From Lomentospora prolificans (lineage: Eukaryota; Ascomycota; Sordariomycetes; Microascales; Microascaceae), in NCBI GenBank assembly GCA_029532625.1, contig JARFXM010000004.1, positions 1,798,001 through 1,862,000 of the forward strand: a DNA stretch of 64,000 nt, read 5' to 3'. A program made the translations under genes and the position numbers. How positions within the stretch are numbered: position 1 is the stretch's first letter; every line of letters starts with the position of its first letter. The notes below the pieces were generated by a model. The model did no database searches, was not told the DNA's origin, and worked only from the letters and a program-made list of their open reading frames with translations. Below, one piece after another: positions 33,334 through 43,752 of the stretch.

Positions 33334-35601
33334 ATTGAGCTATGGGGTGAGGTCAATGGCTGCCGGAGAGATGTGAATTGGCGAGGTGTCTGGAAGCTCT
33401 GTCGATCTAATGTTCTGAAAATTCGTTGTTGCGGGCGAGGAACTGATTTGAAGCTCCCCATTGGCTGTGTCGGGCCTGTACATCTGTAAGCAGTGCAGCG
33501 GATGACCTCAATTTGAGGTCTGTGCATTGATGCGCCCGGCGGAGGGCGCCGGCTAGTTTCCTGGCAAGCTGTACCAATGTGGCTAACTCTGTACATCTTA
33601 TACAACGCCAGCGCCTGGACCGGAGTGTATCCATCAGCGAGTGGTGCCAGGAGAGATGGTATACGGAGATTGGAAGACTCTGTGTGGTGGGCCGGCTGCG
33701 ATCTTGATTAAGGAATCGACGATTCTTGCCATATCTGAAGAGCATGGCTCGTCAAAGACGAATAGTACTGGCCAATCGTTCACCTCGCCTTACTCTCGGT
33801 CTGCTGAGACCGAGATAAAAGCAGCGGTTGGCAGGCTTGACGGCACTGGATAGTGGAGCAGAGACGCTGCATAGACTGGGATGATGCTGGCGGTCATTCA
33901 GCTGGCGCCCGAACCACCAACTGACATCGCGGAAGCGAGCGACCTTACCCCTGACATTGTTACTGTCTCAAGATCTTGCATGAGCACCTCGTGGACATCG
34001 GAAGAACCTATTTCAATGCCGATGGGGAAGAACGCCTACTCCTCTTCGCGCCTCGCGAAAATAGTGCTGTCAAAAGGTACTGATTGTTCCCGTGTTCCTT
34101 TGACAAGAGGAATGTTTGGATAGATAGCCGAAAATTAAATTAGCTAGTCAATCATATATGGGGATATGAAGAGCCAGGCGTCTGACATCAATGAGATGGG
34201 AGACCCTCGTGGCTAGTCACGAGAATTGTTAGATTCGGGGCGGTCATACATGTCTGTACCCAAAGAGGATCTAGTGCAAGAAGCAGATGCTCTTTCAAGG
34301 TAGCAAATGTCCAATTCATAATACTTGCCGGATTCTAATGAAACCTGTGCCTTGTAGTTATTCTAGCCTATGCTCACTGGTGAAGGTGCCCAACGGTTCC
34401 ACCAGGCCATCAATCTCCATGCAGTTGAAAATCCTGGGTTAGTTAGGCTGGAGCTCATTTACCAAGCTGTTGGGTCTCTTCCCATTCAAGGCCCTTCTGA
34501 GCCCTGGTACACCCACGAGGTAACTTGGACTGCGACAGTACCCTTCGTAATATAGGAGAGGTTACTCCTCCTTCCACTACTACCACTAATACTGTTTATA
34601 AATACAGCGAGTCTCACATTTCATTCTACTAATCTATCACGCAACAGATTATCCCCCAGTTCTAGGTTGAATTAAATGTCCCATGATAGGGATCGGTGAT
34701 AGCGGATGAAAAAGCAACAAGTCATGTCGTCCCTTCTTCGCACCCGGGGCGTCTACCTGGGGGAAGTAGCCGACGACCTCCAGAGAGTGCCAGCTTCCTT
34801 CGACGTCTAACTACAGCATCATTCCTCGAAACGCCGTTGACGAGCCAGGGCACTCCTTCCCAAATCTGAGAAAACCCGTCAACACGTCGTACGCCCAAAA
34901 CAGAGTCGGCCAGTATCGAAAATGGTTCATACTCTATTGACTGTATGCGCCCGCCATCCCAAAGTTCATGGCTCCCAACTTGCATAAACCATAGGGCGCA
35001 CAGCGAATCATGCTTGACTCCCAGTAACAGTACCCAAGTACCTGTGCCCCAAACACCTATACAATCGCTGCGGCAAATGCGTTGAGCTCGATAAATCCGG
35101 TGGGGGAGTTGCGATGGGGTAGACTGGCGGCACGACCCCAAAGTGTTCTTGTTGCTGACTAGCCTGATCATGTCGCCGTCCCCTCGCAGATATTTCTTGA
35201 ACAGCAACTATGCGCTGTTAATCCAAAAAAGGCTCACGACCGCCGCACGGAGACACGACTTTTATTTGTCGATATACTTCAAGCCCGCCCTTCCCTCTCA
35301 CGACGCCCAATCTTGTGGTACCGCGACTTCCCTGTCGGTGTTCTGAAGTGGGACATCTCATCACCAACGGAGTCCTTTGCGATAACAGAAACTTAGTACC
35401 GATTACTGGGAGGTAATTTCTATTTCCATGGCCTCTTCGATTTCATTTCTGGCGGGGCAGACTCAGTATTGCGGCTCCCTATCAAAGCTCCAATACATCT
35501 TGCGACGAGACACTTTGAGGGGCCAAAGGGGTTGGGCTTCAACTCACCGAAAGGTGAATACCATTCTCTGAGACTTCAGCTCATCAGCGGTTATGCAATA
35601 T
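33334..35601. other. Gene-poor DNA
   Basis: About 2.3 kb with no convincing gene. A minus-strand frame at 35207-34722 (161 codons) and short plus-strand frames at 33641-34123 and 34370-34555 show no recognisable domain. Decayed coding sequence is possible but not demonstrable by eye. Confidence 0.45.
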
Positions 35602-37392
35602 TCATCTCCTGGGCTTTTTGCCGATAAACACGTACCTACGACGATTAGTCTTTAGCTGAAAACAGATCTCTGCGCCCAACGAGCCGACTTACAAAGGGAA
35701 ATACGCCTTGATTTAGCCTCGCCGTGGTGGCCAACTACGGTCAGCCTGCTGTTTCCTAGCCTGCGAAATATGGCGACTGGTCTTTCGAAGAAGGGTAACG
35801 TCAAACTTACCTTAAACGCCGGGTTACTGGCCTCGCTCCTGGCTTGTGCTACTAGGATCTGAACTTCTGCTATCGACATCCTAAAACGAGGCCTGAGCGT
35901 CCGGCTTCATGACATTCTAACTGGGGATCCATACCCTAAGAACTCCGTAAATGGATAGACTGCCATGGAGGACAGTAGCCTGTGGATGTTCTCGCGATTA
36001 GCTAATCCGATGTTGCGCTCCCTCTCGTCTACAAACCCGTCAGTAAAGGTCAATTCTCTCGCTTTGGACAACGCGTGGCTGCAAAAACGCGGATAGAGCC
36101 AAGGGTGGGATCAGTACTATTTGGCCAAGCACACATCGGTAGAGTCAACACTCGAGCCTCAATATCGACGAAGCCCGCGCTGCGCAACATTGCTTCCATT
36201 TGTAACGGGGATCGAGGATCTTTGTACGGCTGGACGCCCCGCAGGTACCTCCGAGACCACCGTCGGAGGGCATGATCTAACAAGGAATCCCCGAGGCTGT
36301 TAGCACTTCGGCGACTTCGGTAATGGCTCTCCGTAGTTCCAAGCGCCAGGTATCGCGGGCTTACCGTTTGTCAATGTCCCATTATCAGACTGCGCATTGA
36401 AGTATATCTCAACCATCTGGCACCATCCACCGGGCCGTGTCACCCGAAAGATATCGGCTAGGTAACTCCGCCATCTGTTTGAGTGGATCCCCCCGGCCAT
36501 CATTTGGCTATGCACGAGGTCGAAGTGGTTGGATGGGAATGTAAACCTAGGTCTTCTGTTCAGCTTTGCTTGAGGACCTGGCAGATCCGGGCGGGCGGGT
36601 ATTAGGACTGACCTGCCATTCAAGTCGTCGATTTGTGGGTCGAAATTATCAGGGATGTTCTCTGGTATCATATGTGGGCTCACGTCGATTCCCGTAACCT
36701 ACAAGCTCAGCCTCTTATTAGTCCATGTTCGGAAATGGTCCACGTTACTGCGTCGTTTGTTTTCCAGCCCTTCCTGTCCGCTGAGGCTATTCCTTCAGCT
36801 CCGACGAGTTCTACAGAGTGTGCAAACTCTCATGAACGGGCGACGAATGCCATAGCTTCTTGAGAAGTTCAACCAGAGAACTATCAATATATCTCGATCG
36901 ACGGGCCGCTGTTCGTCGATGGAAAAGAAAATCGCTGAGTTGAGTGCAGAGTGGCGGCAGGGACATACCTCGCAGTTTGGGTATCTTTCCGCAACATCGA
37001 TGGCCCAGTTTCCGGCCCCAAATCCACAATCTAAAATTCTTCTGGGGTTCCGGATGGGCGGGAATATCAACCTGTTATCGAAAACTCGACAGAACACTGA
37101 ATGCATAGCCTCAAGTCTATCCATCTCGTCCTTGAAGCCAGAAGGTGGTCAGGCCGGGCTTGTGTGAAGGATCCAAACCCCTTACCTCGTCGATAGGGCA
37201 GAAGTATACCCCATTGTCAATAGAGTACTTCTGATACTCCCTCCCATGGTGAGTAACGGTGTCGAAGAACTCCTGGTCGGCGGGGACTGTGCCCGGGTCG
37301 CTTGATGACGTTGATGATCTTGGTAATGTTCGTCATTTGGGGTCTTCCAGGGCACGCAGTTTAGGGGAGGAGAAGGTTCGTTACCTTGCCAT
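35602..37392 (-). CDS. UMTA/LaeA-like SAM-dependent methyltransferase (ten exons)
   Basis: No single long frame exists, but ten exons splice in phase to an uninterrupted 313 residues: 37392-37385, 37318-37186, 37130-36969, 36698-36613, 36546-36365, 36276-36118, 36028-35935, 35880-35811, 35706-35693 and 35635-35602. The product runs EFFDTVTHHGREYQKYSIDN, then the SAM-binding motif I LDCGFGAGNWAIDVAERYP with VTGIDVSP, then FDLVHSQMMAGGIHSNRW, FRVTRPGGWCQMVEIYF, NDHALRRW and the terminal AYFPLYVFIGKKPRR. The order matches fungal secondary-metabolism methyltransferases. Intron 3 is long (270 bp); the intron 6 donor (GTACTG at 36117) is my best choice among several. The substrate is unknown, and no synthase or biosynthetic neighbour is visible. 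Decay with alternative splicing cannot be excluded. Confidence 0.75.
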
Positions 37393-39617
37393 ATCGGACT
37401 CGGTGTCTGGTATTGCTGCGTGGCTTCGATAACGGCGAGAATAATTTGGGTGGGATGCCTATGGATTTTGATTCCCGCTTTTGGGTTTAGAACAAGACCA
37501 ACATCTCAGTGATCCTTGGCCTTACTACGGCTTTCACGGAGGCAAACATCCCTAAAGGACTCGTTCTTGTTCATTCCCTAAGAGCCAGCAGAATGGGTGC
37601 CAAGATGGCTATTCTTACTGGACACAAGGGCAACAGTTTAATAGCTGGCAGAGTCAAGCCTGGAACCCATAATAAATGGCCGGTCGTGGGAGAGGTGGAA
37701 CCTTTGTTGTCATAATACGACCCGGATTGGCTACGAGAGCTCGAATTGTACCCCACGATGTGGCCATAGACACACTCGAAGGGTTGTCATGGCACATCCG
37801 CTCCGTTTGGTAGGACGGTGCGGCTCCGTATTGATTGACCACAGTCCGCCTGCTTTATTAAATGGCCCCCCCCCCCCGAAAATTCCAGAACGACGGCGGC
37901 AATTCTGACAACCCTGGCATGCCCTATTCATTGACATACAAGTACTTAGAGTCGGAAGGAGAGGGGCATGAGAGCTCCGGGGTTATTATGCATGGCTAGA
38001 AGAAAGTACTGGTACGCAGACGAACTCGACACGATTTCCCTTGGCGGGGTGTTCCAACGGAACAGTGGAACGGGGGGTGTCTAGAACGGCATGACCCACG
38101 GCAAGGTGGCTGCGCCTGTGACTGCATCGTGGGTGAAGATCTTCCCTGATGAGTGCAACTATGGCCCTTTATCTCGAAACCATGCGTCTAATATTACTGG
38201 GATTGTGGGCTTCCGAAAGAGAGGTCGAAGAGAACATACCGTTTCCATCGATGCCTGAATGTGCTGTCAGGACGGGGTAGTGTTGACGAGAGGAGAGGAT
38301 CTAAGGAGGGCTGGGCAGAGCTAATGACGAAGAGCCAGCTCGGTTACTAGCACGAAACATGTGCGCTCCTTAAGGGCTCTTTAGCTTTGGGCGAGGGTCG
38401 CGACGGGTATGACCTGATTTGGTCATCCGTTCTAGCAGTCACTATCAACAACAATCTCTGTCGATAGGCGCCTGGGAGGGCTAGACTGGGCAGTACACTC
38501 CTGATCTTGATAGGGAATGCGGTATTGCACACACACGCACACACGGCCGCCCTCGATGTGGGTTGGGCCTCGAGCGACATAGGCCCGGCGGCCGGCAAAG
38601 AGTATGCTGGGCCAGTTTTCTGGTACTTCGAGCTGATTGGTGCTTTGAACGGCAAACCCCCTGATAATTAAGAAAGACAACTTGCTATTGCGACTTACCG
38701 GAATTGTGGGATAATATTTTAATGGAGAGATGGTATGTTATGGCCAGAGGGTTTCATCCAGGGCGGGAGAAACGCCGAGCAAGGGGTCAGTAATTTTGCT
38801 GTGGCCGCAGATGTCGTCAGGGTGCGGGAAAAGAAAAAGATTCTACGAGTCATGGGAACGTTTCACAACCTTTGACGGAGTCCAACGTGGCCGGTTTATG
38901 CAATATGTGCTGAACTGGGGTTGGGCCCCGATGAAGCGAGGAGGAGAAGGAGGGGTTGAACAACTGCTCTCCTGAGCAAAGAGGTGGGCAAATACCGGGG
39001 ACATGGACTTGGGATTTTCCTCGAAAAGGCACCGAGGGAACATCCCCAGGCTGGTGCCGCCCTGAAACGGGATAGTACGGAATACACGGTCAAGTAACAA
39101 AGAAGGCGGTATAATGGTAGGGCAGAGCTGGCGGGAACCGACCTACCCACATCTCGGGCGAATTGGCCGCCGTTTTACCAGCACTGGAGGGCGTGGGGAA
39201 CAAGACCGTCCTTCGGAATCTCGAGACGGTTTCGTGCACTCAGCGACGCCGCTGGCAAGGGATCAGCGAAACTTGTCCACTTTACAAACTGTGCAGCGGC
39301 TGGGACGCATCCACGACCCACGCTTTCAAGGGGTGGGTGTGAAGTGGGCGGCCAGGAGGTGGGCCCTTGGGGTTCCTGAAAACCTGCTCGCAGGGTTTTC
39401 AGTTGTCTAAGGAGGGCCATGGGATAGTTCTGGTGCCCGCATTTGCTAACATGGTCTCTGGGCTCTCCCGGCTCAGATGAGAAAGGCACCGCGCAGTATG
39501 ACGAGCCCGCGCTCCGTTCACGGAACCGAAATCTCCGCCCGGCCTGGTCAGGCCAGGGAGGCACAAAATCTATTACTTTTAATATATTCCAGTGTAATAT
39601 ACGAAGGTTAGATGGGT
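37393..39617. other. Gene-poor DNA
   Basis: About 2.2 kb with no supported gene. It holds a 12-bp C-run at 37866-37877 and a CA/CG-rich microsatellite at about 38525-38545. Part of it upstream of 37392 is presumably the methyltransferase promoter. Confidence 0.45.
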
Positions 39618-39642
39618 AAATAATAACACCTTGTCAGGTCAC
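39618..39642 (+). repeat. Left terminal inverted repeat of the transposon
   Basis: It contains AATAATAACACC followed by TTGTCAGGTCAC. The reverse complement of the right end matches at 23 of 25 bases; the differences are T/A at 39631 and C/A at 39640. Confidence 0.85.
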
Positions 39643-39840
39643 CCCCACAATAATCCCGCCCCCTCCGAGATTCACTAAGTACTTCAACCCATATAGAAAT
39701 TCCCATATAACCAAAAGTATTTACTAAACCCGAAAATAGATATTTCATAATATCAAGTATATTCAATCTACCAACAAGTATACTTACCCTCTACCTCAAT
39801 CACATCCCATAACCTCTACAGCATAGATTGAATCTACTCC

Positions 39841-40796
39841 TAAAGAAAAGACTCTAGAAGGGCATCCCATACCTCCTTTACCCATATCCATAATACCTTA
39901 TACCCAGGGTTCTAATCATCACCATACTTATAATAAATATAGTCTTTCATCCAGTTCCAACACGTCTCAATAGGGTTGAGATCAGGGCTATATAGAGGCC
40001 AGGTTATTATAGGAATACCTCTCTCCTGAAGCTCACGATAGGTGGCTTTCGCATTATACCCAGGGGCACTATCTTACATAAGGAAGAGATAGATACCCTC
40101 ACGATTAGAGAGCTTCACCCAGCCTTCGATAATAAGCACGATCCGCTCACAGTAGGTCTCAGAAGAGATAGAGCCCCATTCCTTTTCCCAGAAGACCCCC
40201 AGACCCTTCCTCGAGCCATTAAAGTACCCCCAGAACATCCATCCCTTCATCCGCTGAATCTTATCTACAATACAGGTCTCGTTAAGCTCTTCTCCCTTCT
40301 ACCAGGTAACATAGGGCTTACGATGCCGCCCTCCTATTACCCAGGTCTCATCAGTCCATAAGATAGAGCTCCATTATTCTAGTGTCCAGTTGATATACTG
40401 ACGAGCGAAGGCGAGCCTCTTCTGAGCATTTTCAGGTGTGATAGGAGGCTTAATAGTCGCGATATACCGACGAAAGCCATGCCGACGAAGGGTACTTCGG
40501 ATAGCATAGACCCCAAAGCGGCCGTCGAAGAGGGTAGTTGAGAGCTCGAGGAAGGTCATCCTTCTATTCTTTCGAGATGCAGTCACAAACTCGATTAGCT
40601 CTCTCTCTTCTTCAGCAGTTAGGGCATGAGGGCGACCAGGGCGCTGTTTCGGGGTCTCAGTAATGAGGGCATTGCGGATCTAGGTAAGCCCGAAGCCTAT
40701 TATCTCTCTGATACAGTAGATCGTATAGTTGGCGTCGAAATAGAGGGTCCAGATGCGGCGACGCTCGACCTCGGAGAGCTGCTTCCACCCTGGCAT
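39841..40796 (-). pseudogene. Broken Tc1-like transposase
   Basis: The frame starts at the ATG 40796-40794 (PGWKQLSEVERRRIWTLYFD) and reads on with in-frame stops through PENAQKRLAFARQYINWTLE, ILWTDETW, RMKGWMFWGYFNGSRKG, the DDE-domain stretch SAPGYNAKATYRELQERG and LYSPDLNPIETCWNWMKDY. At least five stops occur, nearly all TAG. One stands where the family has Gln (FLMQDxAPG reads FLM-stop-DSAPG), consistent with CAG-to-TAG mutation. A second DDE Asp lies in SPDLNPIE, which is preserved. Confidence 0.88.
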
Positions 40797-40800
40797 TATA

Positions 40801-40880
40801 GCTTGAAATAGGCTTGAAAGAGAGCTTGAAATAGGCTTGAAAGAGGGCTTGAAATGGGCTCGATAGAGAGCTTAAAAAGG
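40801..40880. repeat. 23-bp tandem repeat upstream of transposase
   Basis: Three successive copies of an 11+12-bp double unit (GCTTGAAATAG plus GCTTGAAAGAGR), then a diverged half copy. It lies immediately 5' of the transposase start codon, within the element. Confidence 0.8.
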
Positions 40881-41050
40881 GGTTAAATTACTTCATACCC
40901 CTCGTATAACTTATTATTATTTTTTTAGGGAGAGATATGATACTTAAATAATAAATTTTTATATATTAAATATGCATAGAAAACAGGTTTTATAGGGAAG
41001 TACTCTTTCTCCCTCGATGAAGTACTAGGGTGGCCAGTGCACCCCTTGTC

Positions 41051-41075
41051 GTTACCTGACATGGTGTTATTATTT
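41051..41075 (-). repeat. Right terminal inverted repeat of the transposon
   Basis: Reverse complement of the left end with two mismatches over 25 bp; read on the plus strand it contains GTTACCTGACATGGTGTTAT. Confidence 0.85.
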
Positions 41076-43729
41076 TGGCCTGCAACCATCGTATGGCGTG
41101 GCTGGGGGGGCATCCGAGGACGATGGAACTTATGTCCAACACCCTGTGGAGTTGGACGATGCCTTGGACTGACCAGTCTTGTCTTGGGAGGTGCAGAAGA
41201 AATTACCGATTCAGGCGTTCAGTGACCAGGAGGCACCTCACTGATTCCTTGCTCTTTATGCTCACAGGTCGGTTTCCAACGCGGCAAAGCACAACTATCT
41301 GCCGTGAGGACAGCCCTCGATCCAAGTGGGTGGTAGTGGAGGCCATGCAAGCACCCTTGGGTTGGGACCTGGCGCAAAGACCAATATCAAATTTGTTTAC
41401 TGCACTCATCAGTCAAGACTTGTCACTACAACAAGCCTGCGAACCATTCTCCCCTCATTACAACGGGCCGCTGCGGCTGATGTTGACTGCCCCTCCCACC
41501 ACTCACCCACCCTTGACATTTCTTAGGAGTGTGAGGTATGAATTCCTGTCATGTACATACACTAGTTCGTGCACTAAGGCGCGCGACACCACACTACGCA
41601 TCGCGTCGTCCAGACGGATGCCAGATACGACGCCAATTCCGCTATTCCCGGGCGAGAAGAACCTCAGGTCTGGCTGATGTTGCGCTGGCACCCGCGAGCG
41701 CATTGTGGAGCCCTTGAGGAGTTATGTTTGGATAATACCGCACTCCCGCCAGCCATTTGGGGAGGGAAAACCGCTGTTCGTCGCATTAAGCGTTGCTTGA
41801 AGAAGCTCCACTTGTGATCGCCATATGCACCAAACCAGGTCGAGGGACCCGGCAAAAGCGCCCCATTCTTAAACAAATCGGGTGGTGGACCAACCCAAAG
41901 GAAGCAGACGGGAGAACACGACGGAGGATTAGGACCATACCTTTCACCGAAACCGTTGCGTAATCTTCCCTGTCACCCGTCAACGTGCAGCAATTAATAC
42001 CCAGACTGCGACACAAATTCCGCCGACACAGCCAAGTGTGTACCCGGGACGCGGGGAGTACTACTACAATGTAGTTGTACATTGACTATCTTATCACATA
42101 TCCTAAGTGTGGTTGCCGTCGGATTATCTTTATGGTCTTGTCAACCCGACGGACAGAGTCTACAAGTAAGCGAGATGAGGTCACGATGTGAATACTACAA
42201 GGGACGTACCCTGCCACAAGAGGAAGCCGATAGTTGGGGGCCATTGCTTGGCGAGCCGGGAGCGAGCTCTTGCTAGTATCCAGTCCAGATGGGTCCATTA
42301 TAACTATGATCAACCTAGGCATCGGATTATTCGGCTACCGAAGTTGACGGCGCTAGCTTTATCTAGCACCTCGACTATCTGCGCTGGATGTTTGGTCCTG
42401 GCGGTCAAGATAGCTCAGGCTAGTCGATGGCCCGAAGTTCTGGTTTGACATTGGGCTAGGTGAAACCTAAACGCCACAGATTTGCGAAGAATGACCGCCG
42501 GTAGTGAGACTCAAGAAGCATATCGATAATGGGATTGAGAAATTCCTCAAGGAGTGGTGATGAGATGGAATGGGACGGTGTCACTGCGTTTATCGAGGAG
42601 AACAAGAGCCAGCCTTGGAAAGACTTCTACCAGTTGAGCCACCCAGCAACACCAACTCTCACCTGCTGATTCCTGAAAGTAACGGATAATGGCTCGCTCG
42701 CCAGCCATTTGGTGTGGTACCGGCCTAGTGGTTACGGTACAGTACGAAGTCCAAGAATTGTACCCCAAAAGTCGGCCCCTGTCGACCACCCTGGCCAGCT
42801 ACAAGTAAGAGCATGAGCTGGCAATCACTCCTTTTCAAGGGTCTATGTTTTGGTATCTCGCACACGGGTGCTCGCGACACACACTACATCACTGTACGTG
42901 GCCCTGACGTGCTGTGGGAGCCTCGACCGGCCACCAGAGCCAGCCAGCCAGCCAGCTAGTCAGTGGCATCCTAAATTAACCCCTGGGCTCTACTGGCACA
43001 GGGTTGTACTGCAGCAGTCAATAGTGTGTCGTCCAAAGTGATGGGCGACGCTCGCTGACCAAAACATGGGCTATTTGGTCAGGAATGTACGAAGATGCGA
43101 GTGAGCAAAAGGGAGATGGGCCATGAGGCGAAAGGTGACTACGGCATATATACTGAGGTATACACTTGCTAGTTGAGGGGGGACCAGGGGGTTGCCGTCA
43201 TGCCACCCCACACGGACAACATTTCCAGTTGAAAATCCAGAGGAGTGGGTGGATTTCACGCCCCTCCCCCCTCCCTAACCAATTTTCCGGAAACTAATCC
43301 TGCTTCCTACCCGAACCTCTCGGCCACCTCGAGTAATAGGACTTTCATTCAGCACCGGGTGCTTCTGCGCGTCAGCAAGGCATAAGCACAGCACCGTCCA
43401 AGGCTTATGCACCGAGCATAGTTGCGGCGGCACCGCCGTGCCATCATGCTCCCACGGAAGATGAGGGAAGAGAACTCTAGCCTATGGCACGCACGCCTTC
43501 CGCCTTCCTCGGTGGTGACCTAAGATGCAAGACGCCGATTTAGTTCTCCTCATAGAATCATCGTCTCTCGCCTTGCTGGTGGTGCAGAGACCTCACCGTG
43601 GTACAAAGGGATGCAGTTTGACCAAACATTCGGTAATCCAGCCAGGTCGTATCTCATGTTGTGTCGAAAAGAACGGCGGAGGATGCCTCTGGCCCGAAGG
43701 TACGGGGATCCTCGGAAGCGTTAACACTT

Positions 43730-43752
43730 CCCCCCCCCCCCCCCCCCCCCCC
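43730..43752. repeat. Poly-C run
   Basis: Twenty-three consecutive C on the plus strand, followed by T- and C-rich sequence. Length is prone to sequencing error. Confidence 0.85.

Larger units (their letters stand above)
39618..41075 (-). mobile_element. Tc1/mariner-type DNA transposon, inactivated
   Basis: Terminal inverted repeats of 25 bp lie at 39618-39642 and 41051-41075 and agree at 23 of 25 positions, bounding a 1.46-kb element. Inside on the minus strand is a transposase with an N-terminal helix-turn-helix region and a DDE domain. A TA duplication could lie at 39624-39625 and 41068-39 equivalents (41068-41069), but the repeat similarity continues past it, so the exact insertion boundary is uncertain. 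The element is AT-rich compared with the flanks. Confidence 0.88.

Noticed and set aside
34722..35207. 161-codon minus-strand ORF beside the methyltransferase
   Set aside because: I could not link it to any family or splice it into a longer product; it is probably non-coding.
35602..37392. Reading the methyltransferase fragments as a pseudogene
   Set aside because: Every stop lies within a segment bounded by usable splice sites, and removal of nine introns keeps phase from start to stop.
40801..40880. Possible CRISPR-like array
   Set aside because: The units are contiguous tandem repeats without unique spacers, in a eukaryotic transposon.
41075..41677. 200-codon ORF in the gene desert
   Set aside because: It overlaps the transposon terminal repeat, lacks motifs and has no sensible splice extension.
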